In this document: in pieces, positions 13,834 to 21,702 of the stretch
How the letters are laid out: every line of letters starts with the position of its first letter
Position numbering within the stretch: position 1 is the stretch's first letter
DNA from: Thermaceae bacterium
GTDB lineage: Bacteria > Deinococcota > Deinococci > Deinococcales > Marinithermaceae
Direction: 5' to 3'
DNA: 41,517 nt
Assembly (NCBI GenBank): GCA_026984675.1
Contig: JALSRQ010000119.1
Coordinates: 1-41,517 of the forward strand
Notes under the pieces: model-generated
Seen by the model: only the letters and a program-made list of their open reading frames with translations
Told to the model about the DNA's origin: nothing
Database searches by the model: none
Translations under genes and position numbers: made by a program

Positions 13834-15330
13834 GTGGAGCAGGGGCTCGTCGCCCGAGGCCTGGGCAAGCGCTTCCCCGGGGTGGTGGCGCTCAAAGGGG
13901 TGGACTTTGAGCTCCTGCCCGGACGCGTCCACGCCCTGGTGGGGGCCAACGGGGCGGGCAAGAGCACCCTGATCAAGATCCTCTCCGGCTACTACCCGAG
14001 CTACCAGGGCGAGGTCTGGGTGGACGGGCGGCCGGTCCGCCTGGTTCGCCCCGACCTCGCCTTTCGCCACGGCATCGAGGTGGTGCATCAAGAGGTGGAC
14101 ACCGCCTTGGTGCCGGGGCTATCGGTCGCCGAGAACCTGTTCTTGGAGCGCCTTGCCGGAGGCGGGACCGGGGTCTGGGTCTCGCCCCGGCGGCTGTTAG
14201 GGGAAGCTGGAGCGGCGCTGGAGCGGTTGGGCTTTGCCCTCGATCCCGCCGCTCGGGTCGAGGACCTCTCCCTCCACCAAAAGCAACTCTTGGTGATCGC
14301 CCGGGCCATGCTCCGCGAGCTGCGCTATCTGATCTTGGACGAGCCCACCGCCGCCTTGAGTCTGACCGAGGCCGAGCGGCTGTTGGAGCTCGTGAATCGG
14401 CTCCGGGGCCAGGGAATCGGCGTGCTCTACGTGACCCACCGCCTGGCCGAGGTCGAGCGGATCGCCGACCAAGTGACGGTGCTCCGCGAGGGGACCCGGG
14501 TGGCCTACTGGGAGCGCCCTTTTGCCCTCGCCGCGATCGTTGAAGCGATGCTTGGGGCCCCGCCGGGGGCGATCTTCCCACCCCGGCGTCCGGAGCCGGG
14601 GGAGACGATCCTTAGCGCCCGGGGGCTTTTCCGCCCTCCCCGGGTCCAAGGAGTGGACCTCACCCTTCGGCGGGGGGAGGTGGTCGCCCTCACCGGTCTT
14701 GCCGGTGCCGGCAAGACCGAGCTTTTGCGACTGCTCTTCGGTGCCGATCGTCCGGAAGCGGGGGAGATCCGGCTTCTTGGGCGGCCGGTGCGCCTTGCCT
14801 CGCCGACCGCGGCGGTTCGCCTTGGGATCTACCTGGTGCCCGAGGAGCGTCGCCGCCAGGGGCTGATCCTTGACAAGCCGGTACGCGAGAACCTCTCGTT
14901 GCCCTTTTTAAAGCGTTTCGCGCGGTTTCTGGGCTGGCTTGACCGCGACGCCGAGCGCGGCTTTGCCAAGCAGCAGATCCAGCGGGTCCGGCTGAGCCCG
15001 CCGGATCCCGAGCGTCCGGTCCGGCTTCTCTCCGGAGGGAACCAGCAGAAGGTGGTGGTGGGCCGCTGGCTCGGGGGGCTCCCCAGGGTCCTCCTCTTCG
15101 ACGAGCCCACCCAGGGGGTGGACGTGGGAGCGAAACGGGAACTCTACCGCCTTGCTCGCGAGAGTGCCAAGGGGGCCGCGGTGCTCTGGGCAACCGCCGA
15201 GATCGACGAGGCCTTGGGGGTGGCCGACCGGGTCTTGGTCATGCGGGACGGGCGGGTGGTGGCCGCCTTCCCCACCGAGGAGGCCGACCGCCAGCGGGTC
15301 CTCGCCTACGCGACGGGGGCGGAGGCATGA
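13834..15330 (+). CDS. ribose-type ABC transporter ATPase (two nucleotide-binding domains)
   Basis: A 498-residue RbsA/MglA-type ATPase with two fused nucleotide-binding domains. Domain 1 has Walker A GANGAGKST (about 38-46) and Walker B YLILDEPTAAL; its signature reads LSLHQKQL, lacking the usual SGG. Domain 2 has the shortened Walker A GLAGAGKTE near 290, signature LSGGNQQK near 394 and Walker B VLLFDEPTQGVDVG. Such asymmetry is normal for this family. It starts at GTG and overlaps the permease gene by 4 nt. It powers uptake of the sugar captured by the preceding binding protein. Confidence 0.95.
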   Translation: MEQGLVARGLGKRFPGVVALKGVDFELLPGRVHALVGANGAGKSTLIKILSGYYPSYQGEVWVDGRPVRLVRPDLAFRHGIEVVHQEVDTALVPGLSVAENLFLERLAGGGTGVWVSPRRLLGEAGAALERLGFALDPAARVEDLSLHQKQLLVIARAMLRELRYLILDEPTAALSLTEAERLLELVNRLRGQGIGVLYVTHRLAEVERIADQVTVLREGTRVAYWERPFALAAIVEAMLGAPPGAIFPPRRPEPGETILSARGLFRPPRVQGVDLTLRRGEVVALTGLAGAGKTELLRLLFGADRPEAGEIRLLGRPVRLASPTAAVRLGIYLVPEERRRQGLILDKPVRENLSLPFLKRFARFLGWLDRDAERGFAKQQIQRVRLSPPDPERPVRLLSGGNQQKVVVGRWLGGLPRVLLFDEPTQGVDVGAKRELYRLARESAKGAAVLWATAEIDEALGVADRVLVMRDGRVVAAFPTEEADRQRVLAYATGAEA

Positions 15331-16352
15331 AGCGGGGCTTTCCCGAACGACTGGCGGATTTTCTCTTGCGCTACGGGGTGATCCTGGCGGTGGTGTTTCT
15401 GGTGGTCTTCTTCAAGTACCGCACCACCGCGTTTTGGGATCTCGACAACTTCCTCGATATCCTCCGGGCCAGCTCGATTTTGACCATCGTCGCCCTCGGG
15501 GTCACCTTTTCGGTTGTGGTGGATGGCTTCGACGTCTCCGTGGGCGGGGTGGTGGGTCTGGTGGTGATGCTGGTCACCGCTCTTATGGTGATCTGGCACG
15601 TTCCCTGGGGGTTCGCGGTGCTGACCGGCCTAGTCGCCGGCGCTCTGGTGGGGCTTTTGAACAGCCTGCTCATCACCCGGCTTAGGATTCCCGACCTGCT
15701 CGCCACCTTGGGCACCCTCTACCTCCTTCAAGGGACCCAGCTCCTAATCACGAAGGGGGATGCGGTCTACAAGGGTATGACCAACCCCTGGAGCCCCGAC
15801 CGGGCACAGGCAACCGGCGCCATCCCCCCCGACTTCCTGTATTTCGGGCAGGGCTACGCTTGGGCCAGCGCGGGTTTTCGCGGGGTGCCGGTCCCGGTGT
15901 TGGTAATGGCGGTGGTGGCGGTTTTGGCCTGGCTCTTCCTCGACTACACCCGCTTTGGCCGGGCGATGTACGCGGTGGGGGGGAACCCGGAAGCGGCCCG
16001 CTTGGCGGGCATTCCAGTGGATCGGTACCGGACCGCCGCCTACGTGATCTCGGCCCTGCTCTCGGCCTTGGCGGGTCTGGTGCTGGCCGCCCGCCTGGGA
16101 TCGGGGACCGTGGGGGCGGGCCGTGACTACCTGTTGGACGCGGTGGCGGCGACCTTCGTCGGCTTCGCGGTCCTCGCCGCCCGGCGCCCCAACGTTTGGG
16201 GCACGGTTTTAGGGGCGGTGTTCGTGGGGATTTTGCTGAACGGGCTTACGATGATGAACCTTCCCTTTTACGTTCAGGACATTGTCAAGGGCCTGGTTTT
16301 GATCGCCGCCCTGGGGCTTTCCTACGCCATACGAGGGCGAGAAGGGGGCTAG
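15327..16352 (+). CDS. ribose-type ABC transporter permease
   Basis: A 341-residue RbsC-type permease with eight to ten membrane helices. Recognisable segments are DGFDVSVGGVVGLVVML near residue 70, LLNSLLITRLRIPDLLATLG near 110 and the conserved loop YAVGGNPEAARLAGIPVDRY near 215. In this family the permease works as a homodimer, so the three genes 12800-16352 make a complete importer. It overlaps the ATPase gene by 4 nt and ends 1 nt before mtnK, which ties transport to the kinase. Confidence 0.95.
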   Translation: MKRGFPERLADFLLRYGVILAVVFLVVFFKYRTTAFWDLDNFLDILRASSILTIVALGVTFSVVVDGFDVSVGGVVGLVVMLVTALMVIWHVPWGFAVLTGLVAGALVGLLNSLLITRLRIPDLLATLGTLYLLQGTQLLITKGDAVYKGMTNPWSPDRAQATGAIPPDFLYFGQGYAWASAGFRGVPVPVLVMAVVAVLAWLFLDYTRFGRAMYAVGGNPEAARLAGIPVDRYRTAAYVISALLSALAGLVLAARLGSGTVGAGRDYLLDAVAATFVGFAVLAARRPNVWGTVLGAVFVGILLNGLTMMNLPFYVQDIVKGLVLIAALGLSYAIRGREGG

Positions 16353-16353
16353 T

Positions 16354-17556
16354 GTGGATGCGCTAAACGAGCAGACGGTCAGGGACTACCTTAGAAGGAA
16401 GGGGCTCGCCGAACTCCTCGGGGAGGGGGACTGGGTCGCCGAGCCGATCACCGAGGGCAACGTCAACCTGCTCTTCCGCGTAAAAAACCCCACCGCCGGG
16501 CGCTCGGTGGTGGTGAAGCAGGCGCTCGGCTACGCCTGGCGCTACCCCGACTTCAAGATGCCGAAGGACCGGCTCAAGGTCGAGCACGCGGTCCTCGAGG
16601 TCGCCGCCCGGCACGCCCCCGAACAGGTGCCCGAGGTCTACTTCTTCGACCCCGACGACGCGGTGATCGTGATGGAGGACCTCGGCCACCTGGAGGAGAT
16701 GCGCGCCGCCCTCAGGCGGGGGGTGCGGTTTCCGCTGGCGGCGGAGCACCTCGGGCGCTACCTGGCGCGGACGCTCTTTTACACCTCCGACCTCTACCTC
16801 CCCTCCGGGGAGAAGAAGCGGTGGGCCGCCGAGATCGTCAACCCGGTGCTTCGGAAGGTCCAGGAGGACCTGGTCTTCACCCAGCCCTTCGTCCCCCACC
16901 CCAACAACCGCTATTCCAGGCCCCTGGAACCCCTGGTTCGGGAGATCTACGCCGACGACGCCCTCCGGGCCGAGGTCCTGGAGCTCAAGGAACGCTACAT
17001 GACCCAGGCCCAGGCCCTGATCCACAACGACCTCCACACCGGCTCGGTCCTGGCCGGACCCGAGGCGACCAAGGTGGTGGACCCCGAGTTCGCCTTCTTC
17101 GGCCCCATGGGCCACGACCTCGGCACCTACCTGGGGAACCTGGCCCTGGCCTACGCCGCTTTTGAAGCCCACGCGCCGAGCGAGGAGGAAAAGGCCGCCT
17201 TTCGGGGCTGGCTGCTTTCGAGCTTCGAGGAGACCTGGCGGGTCTTCGAGCGCGAGTTCCTGGCCGCCTGGGAGCGGGACGCCCAGAAGGACGAGTGGCC
17301 CTCCGATACCTACCGCGAGCGTTACCTCCGGCGGCTCCTGCGGGACGCCGCCGGCTTCGGCGCCGCCGAGATGTTCCGCCGGCTCATCGGCATGGCCCAC
17401 GTCTCCGACTTCTGGTCGATCGAGGACGAGGAGGCGCGGGCCGCCGCCGAGAGCCTGGGGCTCGACATCGCCAGAAAGTGGATTCGGGAAAGCCGCGAGC
17501 TTGAGACGATCGAGGACCTCTCCGGCCTCGTTCGCGAAGGGAGGGTGTTGCTTTGA
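16354..17556 (+). CDS. mtnK: 5-methylthioribose kinase
   Basis: MtnK phosphorylates the C1 hydroxyl of 5-methylthioribose with ATP; close homologues accept 5-deoxyribose. The 400-residue protein has the aminoglycoside-phosphotransferase-like kinase fold. The nucleotide-site segment EGNVNLLFRV lies near residue 34, VVVKQALGY near 51, the catalytic HNDLHTGSV near 222 (the DLHTGS form is characteristic of MtnK) and the metal-binding DPEFAFFGPMGHDLG near 240. The GTG start lies 1 nt after the permease stop and the 3' end overlaps mtnA by 4 nt. Placement after an importer means that the free pentose is taken up and then trapped as the 1-phosphate. Confidence 0.9.
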   Translation: MDALNEQTVRDYLRRKGLAELLGEGDWVAEPITEGNVNLLFRVKNPTAGRSVVVKQALGYAWRYPDFKMPKDRLKVEHAVLEVAARHAPEQVPEVYFFDPDDAVIVMEDLGHLEEMRAALRRGVRFPLAAEHLGRYLARTLFYTSDLYLPSGEKKRWAAEIVNPVLRKVQEDLVFTQPFVPHPNNRYSRPLEPLVREIYADDALRAEVLELKERYMTQAQALIHNDLHTGSVLAGPEATKVVDPEFAFFGPMGHDLGTYLGNLALAYAAFEAHAPSEEEKAAFRGWLLSSFEETWRVFEREFLAAWERDAQKDEWPSDTYRERYLRRLLRDAAGFGAAEMFRRLIGMAHVSDFWSIEDEEARAAAESLGLDIARKWIRESRELETIEDLSGLVREGRVLL

Positions 17557-18584
17557 GCACGTTCCGTTCCATCGAGTGGAAGGGGGACCGGCTGGTGCTC
17601 CTCGACCAGCGGAGGATCCCCGAGGAGAAGGTCTACCTCGAGCTCGTTACGCCTCGGGAGGTGGCCCGGGCGATCCGGGAGATGGCGGTCCGGGGGGCGC
17701 CGGCGATCGGGGCCGCCGCCGCCTTCGGCATCGCCCTGGCTGCCCTGGGCGGCGAGGACCTCGAGGCGGCCGACCAGGTGCTCCGGGCTTCCCGCCCCAC
17801 CGCGGTCAACCTCTTTTGGGCGCTGGATCGGATGAAGCGGATCTGGCAGGGGTTTCAAGGGAGCCCGGAGGCGCTCGCCCAAAGGCTCGTCGAGGAGGCC
17901 GAGCGGATCGCCGCCGAGGACGTCGAGGCCAACAAGGCGATTGGTCGTCACGCCCTGCCGCTGATTCCCAATGAAGCCAGGATCCTCCACCACTGCAACA
18001 CCGGTTCGCTGGCCACGGTGGACTACGGCACCGCCCTGGGCATCATCCGCATCGCCCATGAGGCCGGCAAGAGGGTCCACGCCTTCCTCGACGAGACCCG
18101 CCCCCGGCTCCAAGGGGCGCGGCTTTCCGCCTTCGAGATGAACGAGCTCGGCATCCCCCACACGGTGATCGCCGACGGCGCCAGCGGCCACGTGATGAAG
18201 ACCCTCGGCATCGACCTGGTGGTGGTGGGCGCCGACCGGATCGCCGCCAACGGGGACACCGCCAACAAGATCGGCACCTACAACCTGGCCATCGCCGCCC
18301 GCTACCACGGCGTTCCCTTCTACGTCGCCGCCCCCACCAGCACCATCGACCTGAAGACGAAAACCGGGGCCGAGATTCCCATCGAGGAGCGGGCCCCCGA
18401 GGAGCTCACCCACTGCGGGCCGGTGCGGGTGGTGCCCGAGGGCAGCCCGGTCTACAACCCCGCCTTCGACGTCACCCCGGCGGAGCTGATCACCGCCGTC
18501 GTCACCGAGGTGGGGATCGCCTACCCGCCCTTCGAAGAGAGCCTCCCGGCGTTGGTCCGCAAGGCCGAGGAGGTGCGGCGATGA
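17553..18584 (+). CDS. mtnA: methylthioribose-1-phosphate isomerase
   Basis: MtnA converts methylthioribose-1-phosphate to methylthioribulose-1-phosphate. The 343-residue protein shows the whole family pattern: VRGAPAIGAAAAFG near residue 47, the catalytic cysteine in HHCNTGSLATVDYGTALG near 148, DETRPRLQGARL near 180 and the catalytic aspartate in GADRIAANGDTANKIGTY near 228. The end VYNPAFDVTPAELITA is also diagnostic. The eIF2B-alpha-like fold is shared with archaeal ribose-1,5-bisphosphate isomerase, but the motifs fit MtnA better. The TTG start overlaps the mtnK stop by 4 nt, so the two are probably translationally coupled. 5-deoxyribose-1-phosphate could equally be the substrate. Confidence 0.93.
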   Translation: MSTFRSIEWKGDRLVLLDQRRIPEEKVYLELVTPREVARAIREMAVRGAPAIGAAAAFGIALAALGGEDLEAADQVLRASRPTAVNLFWALDRMKRIWQGFQGSPEALAQRLVEEAERIAAEDVEANKAIGRHALPLIPNEARILHHCNTGSLATVDYGTALGIIRIAHEAGKRVHAFLDETRPRLQGARLSAFEMNELGIPHTVIADGASGHVMKTLGIDLVVVGADRIAANGDTANKIGTYNLAIAARYHGVPFYVAAPTSTIDLKTKTGAEIPIEERAPEELTHCGPVRVVPEGSPVYNPAFDVTPAELITAVVTEVGIAYPPFEESLPALVRKAEEVRR

Positions 18585-19495
18585 GCTGGCAGGAGGAGGC
18601 CAGGAGGGTGGCCGACGGCATCCGCCGGCGGGTCACCGACTTCACCCTGAAAAACGGCGGCGGCTATCTGAGCCAGGCCTGCTCCAGCGCCGAGATCCTC
18701 GCCACCCTCTACACCAGGGTGATGCACCTCGGCCCCTCGGTGGCCCCGCCGGTGCCCCCGCCCTTTTCCGGGGTGCCGGGGAAGAACGCAAACTACACCA
18801 CCGGCGCCGGCTACAACGGGCCCAAGGCCCCCGACCTCGACCGCTTCTTTATCAGCCCGGTGCACTACGCCCTGGTGCTCTACGCCACCCTGGTCGAGAC
18901 CGGCCGGATGGCCGAGGAGGGCCTCGCCATGTTCAACCAGGACGGCAGCACGGTGGAGATGATCGGCGCCGAGCACTCGCCGGGCCACGAGCTGATGGCG
19001 GGGTCCTTGGGCCAGGCGCTTAGCCAGGTGATCGGGATCGCCCTGGCCCGCCGGGAGCGGGGCGAGACCGGGCGGAACTTCGTCTTCATGTCCGACGGCG
19101 AGTTCATGATCGGCCAGACCTGGGAGGCGATCGAGACCCTGGCCTTCTACCGGCTCGACTCGGTGATCGTCTACATCGACGCCAACGGCCAGTCGGCCGA
19201 CGGCCGGATCGACGAGGTGATGCGGATCGAGCCCCTGAAGGACCGGCTCGAGGCCTTCGGGGCGGCGGCGGTGGAGGTCGACGGCCACGACGTCGAGGCC
19301 CTGGCGAGGGCCGCCGGCACCCCCCACCCCGGGAAGGCGCTCTTCGTCATCGCCCGCACCAACCCCTACTGCGGGGTCGAGGTGCTGGCCGAGCGGGCCC
19401 CCAGGTTCCACTACATCCGCTTCACCCGCCCGGAGGAAAAGGAGGCGCTGCGGCGTTTTTACCTGGAGAAGTGGGGGGAAAACCGTGAAGCTTGA
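18581..19495 (+). CDS. transketolase-like N-terminal subunit (ThDP-binding)
   Basis: A 304-residue protein equal to the first third of transketolase. It holds the thiamine-diphosphate site: HSPGHELMAGSLGQALSQ near residue 130, SDGEFMIGQTWEA near 171 (SDG in place of the usual GDG) and DANGQSADG near 203, which completes the Mg/diphosphate motif. The partner is the next gene, which overlaps it by 11 nt. Split transketolases occur in many thermophiles and also as dedicated catabolic enzymes, for example apulose-4-phosphate transketolase AptAB. Being inside a pentose operon points to a dedicated role, not the general pentose phosphate pathway. Confidence 0.88.
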   Translation: MSWQEEARRVADGIRRRVTDFTLKNGGGYLSQACSSAEILATLYTRVMHLGPSVAPPVPPPFSGVPGKNANYTTGAGYNGPKAPDLDRFFISPVHYALVLYATLVETGRMAEEGLAMFNQDGSTVEMIGAEHSPGHELMAGSLGQALSQVIGIALARRERGETGRNFVFMSDGEFMIGQTWEAIETLAFYRLDSVIVYIDANGQSADGRIDEVMRIEPLKDRLEAFGAAAVEVDGHDVEALARAAGTPHPGKALFVIARTNPYCGVEVLAERAPRFHYIRFTRPEEKEALRRFYLEKWGENREA

Positions 19496-20486
19496 GACCC
19501 AGGTCCACCAAAAGAACCTGGTGAAGTGGGCCGCCGACAAGCCCGAGGTGGTGGTCTTCTCCGCCGACCTCACCAGCTCCACCGAGGTGCGCCTTTTTGC
19601 CGAGACCTACCCCGATCGCTTCTATTCCTTCGGAATGACCGAGCAGAACATGATGTCGGCGGCGGGGGGCATGGCCCGGGAGGGGTTCACCCCCTGGGTG
19701 CACACCTTCGCGGTCTTCCTCTACCGCCGGGCCCTGGACCAGCTCCAGATGTCGGTCGCCTACCCCAACCTCCGGGTGCGGATCGTCGGCTTTTTGCCCG
19801 GGATCACCACCCCCGGCGGGGCCACCCACCAGGCGATCGAGGACGTGGCGATCCTGCGGGCGGTGCCCAACCTGACGATTCTGGAGACCGGCGACGCCAC
19901 CGACGTCGAGACCGTACTCGACGTGGCCCAGGCGGTGGACGGGCCGGTCTACATCCGGATGCTCCGGGGGCAGATCCCCAGGCTCTTCACCGAGCCCCTG
20001 AAGCTGGGCCGGGCCCGCCACCTGAAGAAGGGCACCGACCTCGCCCTCTTCACCGCCGGGATCACCACCGAGGAGGCGATGCGGGCCACCGAGGTGCTCG
20101 AGGCCCGGGGGGTCTCGATCAGCCACCTCCACGTCACCACCCACAAGCCCTTCGACGACCCGGCGGTGCTCGAGGCCATCGCCGGCGCCCGCTACGGGGT
20201 CATCACCTTCGAGAACCACACCACCGTGGGCGGCCTGGGCAGCGCGGTGGCCGAGGTGATGGCCGAGGCCGGGGTGGGGAAGAAGCTGCTTCGGCTCGGG
20301 ATCCCCGACACCTACGCCCACGGCGGCAGCCGCCCCTACCTGATGCGCTATTACGGCCTCGACGCCCTGGCGCTGGTGCGGGGGGTCGAGCGGCTGCTCG
20401 GCGAGAAGCTCGGGATCGAGGAGGAGGACTTAAAGGCGGTGCGCCTCGAGCCGGTGCACGGGGACTACAAGGCGGAGGCGCTATGA
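19485..20486 (+). CDS. transketolase-like C-terminal subunit
   Basis: A 333-residue protein with the pyrimidine-binding and C-terminal domains of transketolase. The catalytic glutamate that activates thiamine diphosphate lies in FGMTEQNMMSAAGG near residue 50, and the GATHQAIEDVAILR segment near 110 carries a conserved substrate-site histidine. The C-terminal domain includes FENHTTVGGLGSAVAEVMAE near 245. The GTG start lies inside the end of the preceding gene. Together the two make one alpha2beta2-type enzyme that would cleave a ketose phosphate between C2 and C3. The actual donor ketose is unknown. Confidence 0.88.
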   Translation: MKLETQVHQKNLVKWAADKPEVVVFSADLTSSTEVRLFAETYPDRFYSFGMTEQNMMSAAGGMAREGFTPWVHTFAVFLYRRALDQLQMSVAYPNLRVRIVGFLPGITTPGGATHQAIEDVAILRAVPNLTILETGDATDVETVLDVAQAVDGPVYIRMLRGQIPRLFTEPLKLGRARHLKKGTDLALFTAGITTEEAMRATEVLEARGVSISHLHVTTHKPFDDPAVLEAIAGARYGVITFENHTTVGGLGSAVAEVMAEAGVGKKLLRLGIPDTYAHGGSRPYLMRYYGLDALALVRGVERLLGEKLGIEEEDLKAVRLEPVHGDYKAEAL

Positions 20487-20501
20487 GGCTTGCCACCCGT
20501 A

Positions 20502-20550
20502 GCTTGTGGCTTGTGGCCCGTGGCCTGTGGAAAACTCACAAGCCACAAGC
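20502..20550 (+). repeat. intercistronic inverted repeat (14-bp arms)
   Basis: GCTTGTGGCTTGTG at 20502-20515 is the exact complement of CACAAGCCACAAGC at 20537-20550, with a 21-nt loop that repeats GTGGCC/TGTGG. The sequence is made of short iterated units (CTTGTGG), like small dispersed intergenic repeats of bacterial genomes. It fills most of the 82-nt gap between the transketolase and RuBisCO-like genes, the longest gap in the operon. No T-run follows, so a terminator is unlikely. Confidence 0.7.
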
Positions 20551-20568
20551 GAGCGCTGCGGGGGTTTC

Positions 20569-21702
20569 ATGAACCAGACGACCTTGTACGACACCCCCCT
20601 CCCCCTCTCCGGCGAGCGGTTTTCGGCCTGGTACCGGATTGCCGCCGGGAGCCTCGAGGAAGCGCGGGCGGCGGCGAGGGCGCTCAGCGTCGAGCAGACC
20701 ATCGAGTTCCCCGCCGAGCTCACCACCGGCCGGATCGCCGGCGAGGTGGTGGCCCGGGTCGAGGGGCTGGAGGCGGCGGGGCCGGGGGTTTTTGAGGCCC
20801 GCCTCTCCTTCGCGGTGGAGCTGGTGGGGGGCGAGCTCACCCAGCTTTTGAACGTCCTGTTCGGCAACTCCAGCCTGCTCCCCAACGTCCGCCTATTGCG
20901 GGTGGGCCTTTCCGAACGGCTTGCGGCCCGCTTTCCCGGGCCGCGCTTTGGCATCCAGGGGCTAAGGCGACGGCTCGGGGTCCAAAGCGGCCCGCTCCTT
21001 TCCACCGCGCTCAAGCCCCTGGGCCTCACCCCCAAGGCGCTCGCCGCGATGGCCCGCCGCCTTGCCGAGGGGGGGATCCACCTGATCAAGGACGACCACG
21101 GTCTCGCCGACCAGGCCTTCGCCCCCTTCGAGGCCCGGCTGGAGGCGGTGGTGCGGGCGCTGGAGGGCACCGGGGCGATCTACGCCCCCAACGTCACCGC
21201 CCCCGGCGAGGCGACCCTGCGCCGCGCCCGGCTCGCCAGGGCCGCCGGGGCGGGGGCGGTGATGGTGGCCCCGGGGCTGGTCGGCTTCGACCGCATGGAG
21301 CGGCTCGCCCGCGAGATCGGGCTGCCCGTCCTCTCCCACCCCGCCTTCCTGGGCGGCTTCGTGCCCAAGGGGGCGGGGGGCGTCGCCCCCTACGCCCTCT
21401 TCGGCCAGCTGCAGCGGCTCGCCGGCGCCGACGCGGTGATCTTTCCCCACCAGGGAGGGCGGTTCGCCTTCTCTCGCCAGGACTGCGCGGCCATCAACGC
21501 CGGGCTCAAGGAGCCCTTCTCCGGTCTTCCCCCCGCCTTCCCCGCCCCCGGCGGGGGGATGCGGATCGAGCGGGTGAACGAGATCCGGGCCCTCTACGGC
21601 GAGGACCTGATCTTCCTGATCGGCGGCGACCTCCACCGCCAGGAGGGGGACCTCACCGCCGCCGCCCGGCGCTTTTGGGCCGCGGTGCGGGGATCGGGAT
21701 GA
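20569..21702 (+). CDS. RuBisCO-like protein (form IV)
   Basis: A 377-residue member of the RuBisCO large-subunit superfamily that should not fix CO2. The catalytic strand reads ALKPLGLTPKALA near residue 147, keeping one lysine of the RuBisCO KPK motif. The metal loop is LIKDDHGLADQ near 172, keeping the lysine and both aspartates but with His where RuBisCO has Glu. The loop-6 region is FPHQGGRFAF near 290 and lacks the essential lysine. Phosphate-binding glycines remain in PAPGGGMR and IGGDL. Characterised relatives are DK-MTP-1-P enolase (MtnW), the Rhodospirillum rubrum methylthioribulose-1-phosphate isomerase and the apiose-pathway OiaX/OiaC enzymes. The ATG at 20569 is chosen because the upstream frame runs through the repeat. 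It overlaps sorC by 4 nt. Confidence 0.9.
   Translation: MNQTTLYDTPLPLSGERFSAWYRIAAGSLEEARAAARALSVEQTIEFPAELTTGRIAGEVVARVEGLEAAGPGVFEARLSFAVELVGGELTQLLNVLFGNSSLLPNVRLLRVGLSERLAARFPGPRFGIQGLRRRLGVQSGPLLSTALKPLGLTPKALAAMARRLAEGGIHLIKDDHGLADQAFAPFEARLEAVVRALEGTGAIYAPNVTAPGEATLRRARLARAAGAGAVMVAPGLVGFDRMERLAREIGLPVLSHPAFLGGFVPKGAGGVAPYALFGQLQRLAGADAVIFPHQGGRFAFSRQDCAAINAGLKEPFSGLPPAFPAPGGGMRIERVNEIRALYGEDLIFLIGGDLHRQEGDLTAAARRFWAAVRGSG

Noticed and set aside
17553-18584. Archaeal-type ribose-1,5-bisphosphate isomerase feeding a RuBisCO (AMP pathway)
   Set aside because: The motifs match MtnA more closely, the companion kinase is MtnK-like and the RuBisCO relative is not a carboxylase.
20569-21702. 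A CO2-fixing RuBisCO
   Set aside because: The loop-6 lysine and the second lysine of the KPK motif are missing and the metal-site Glu is His. It is form IV only; no phosphoribulokinase is present either.
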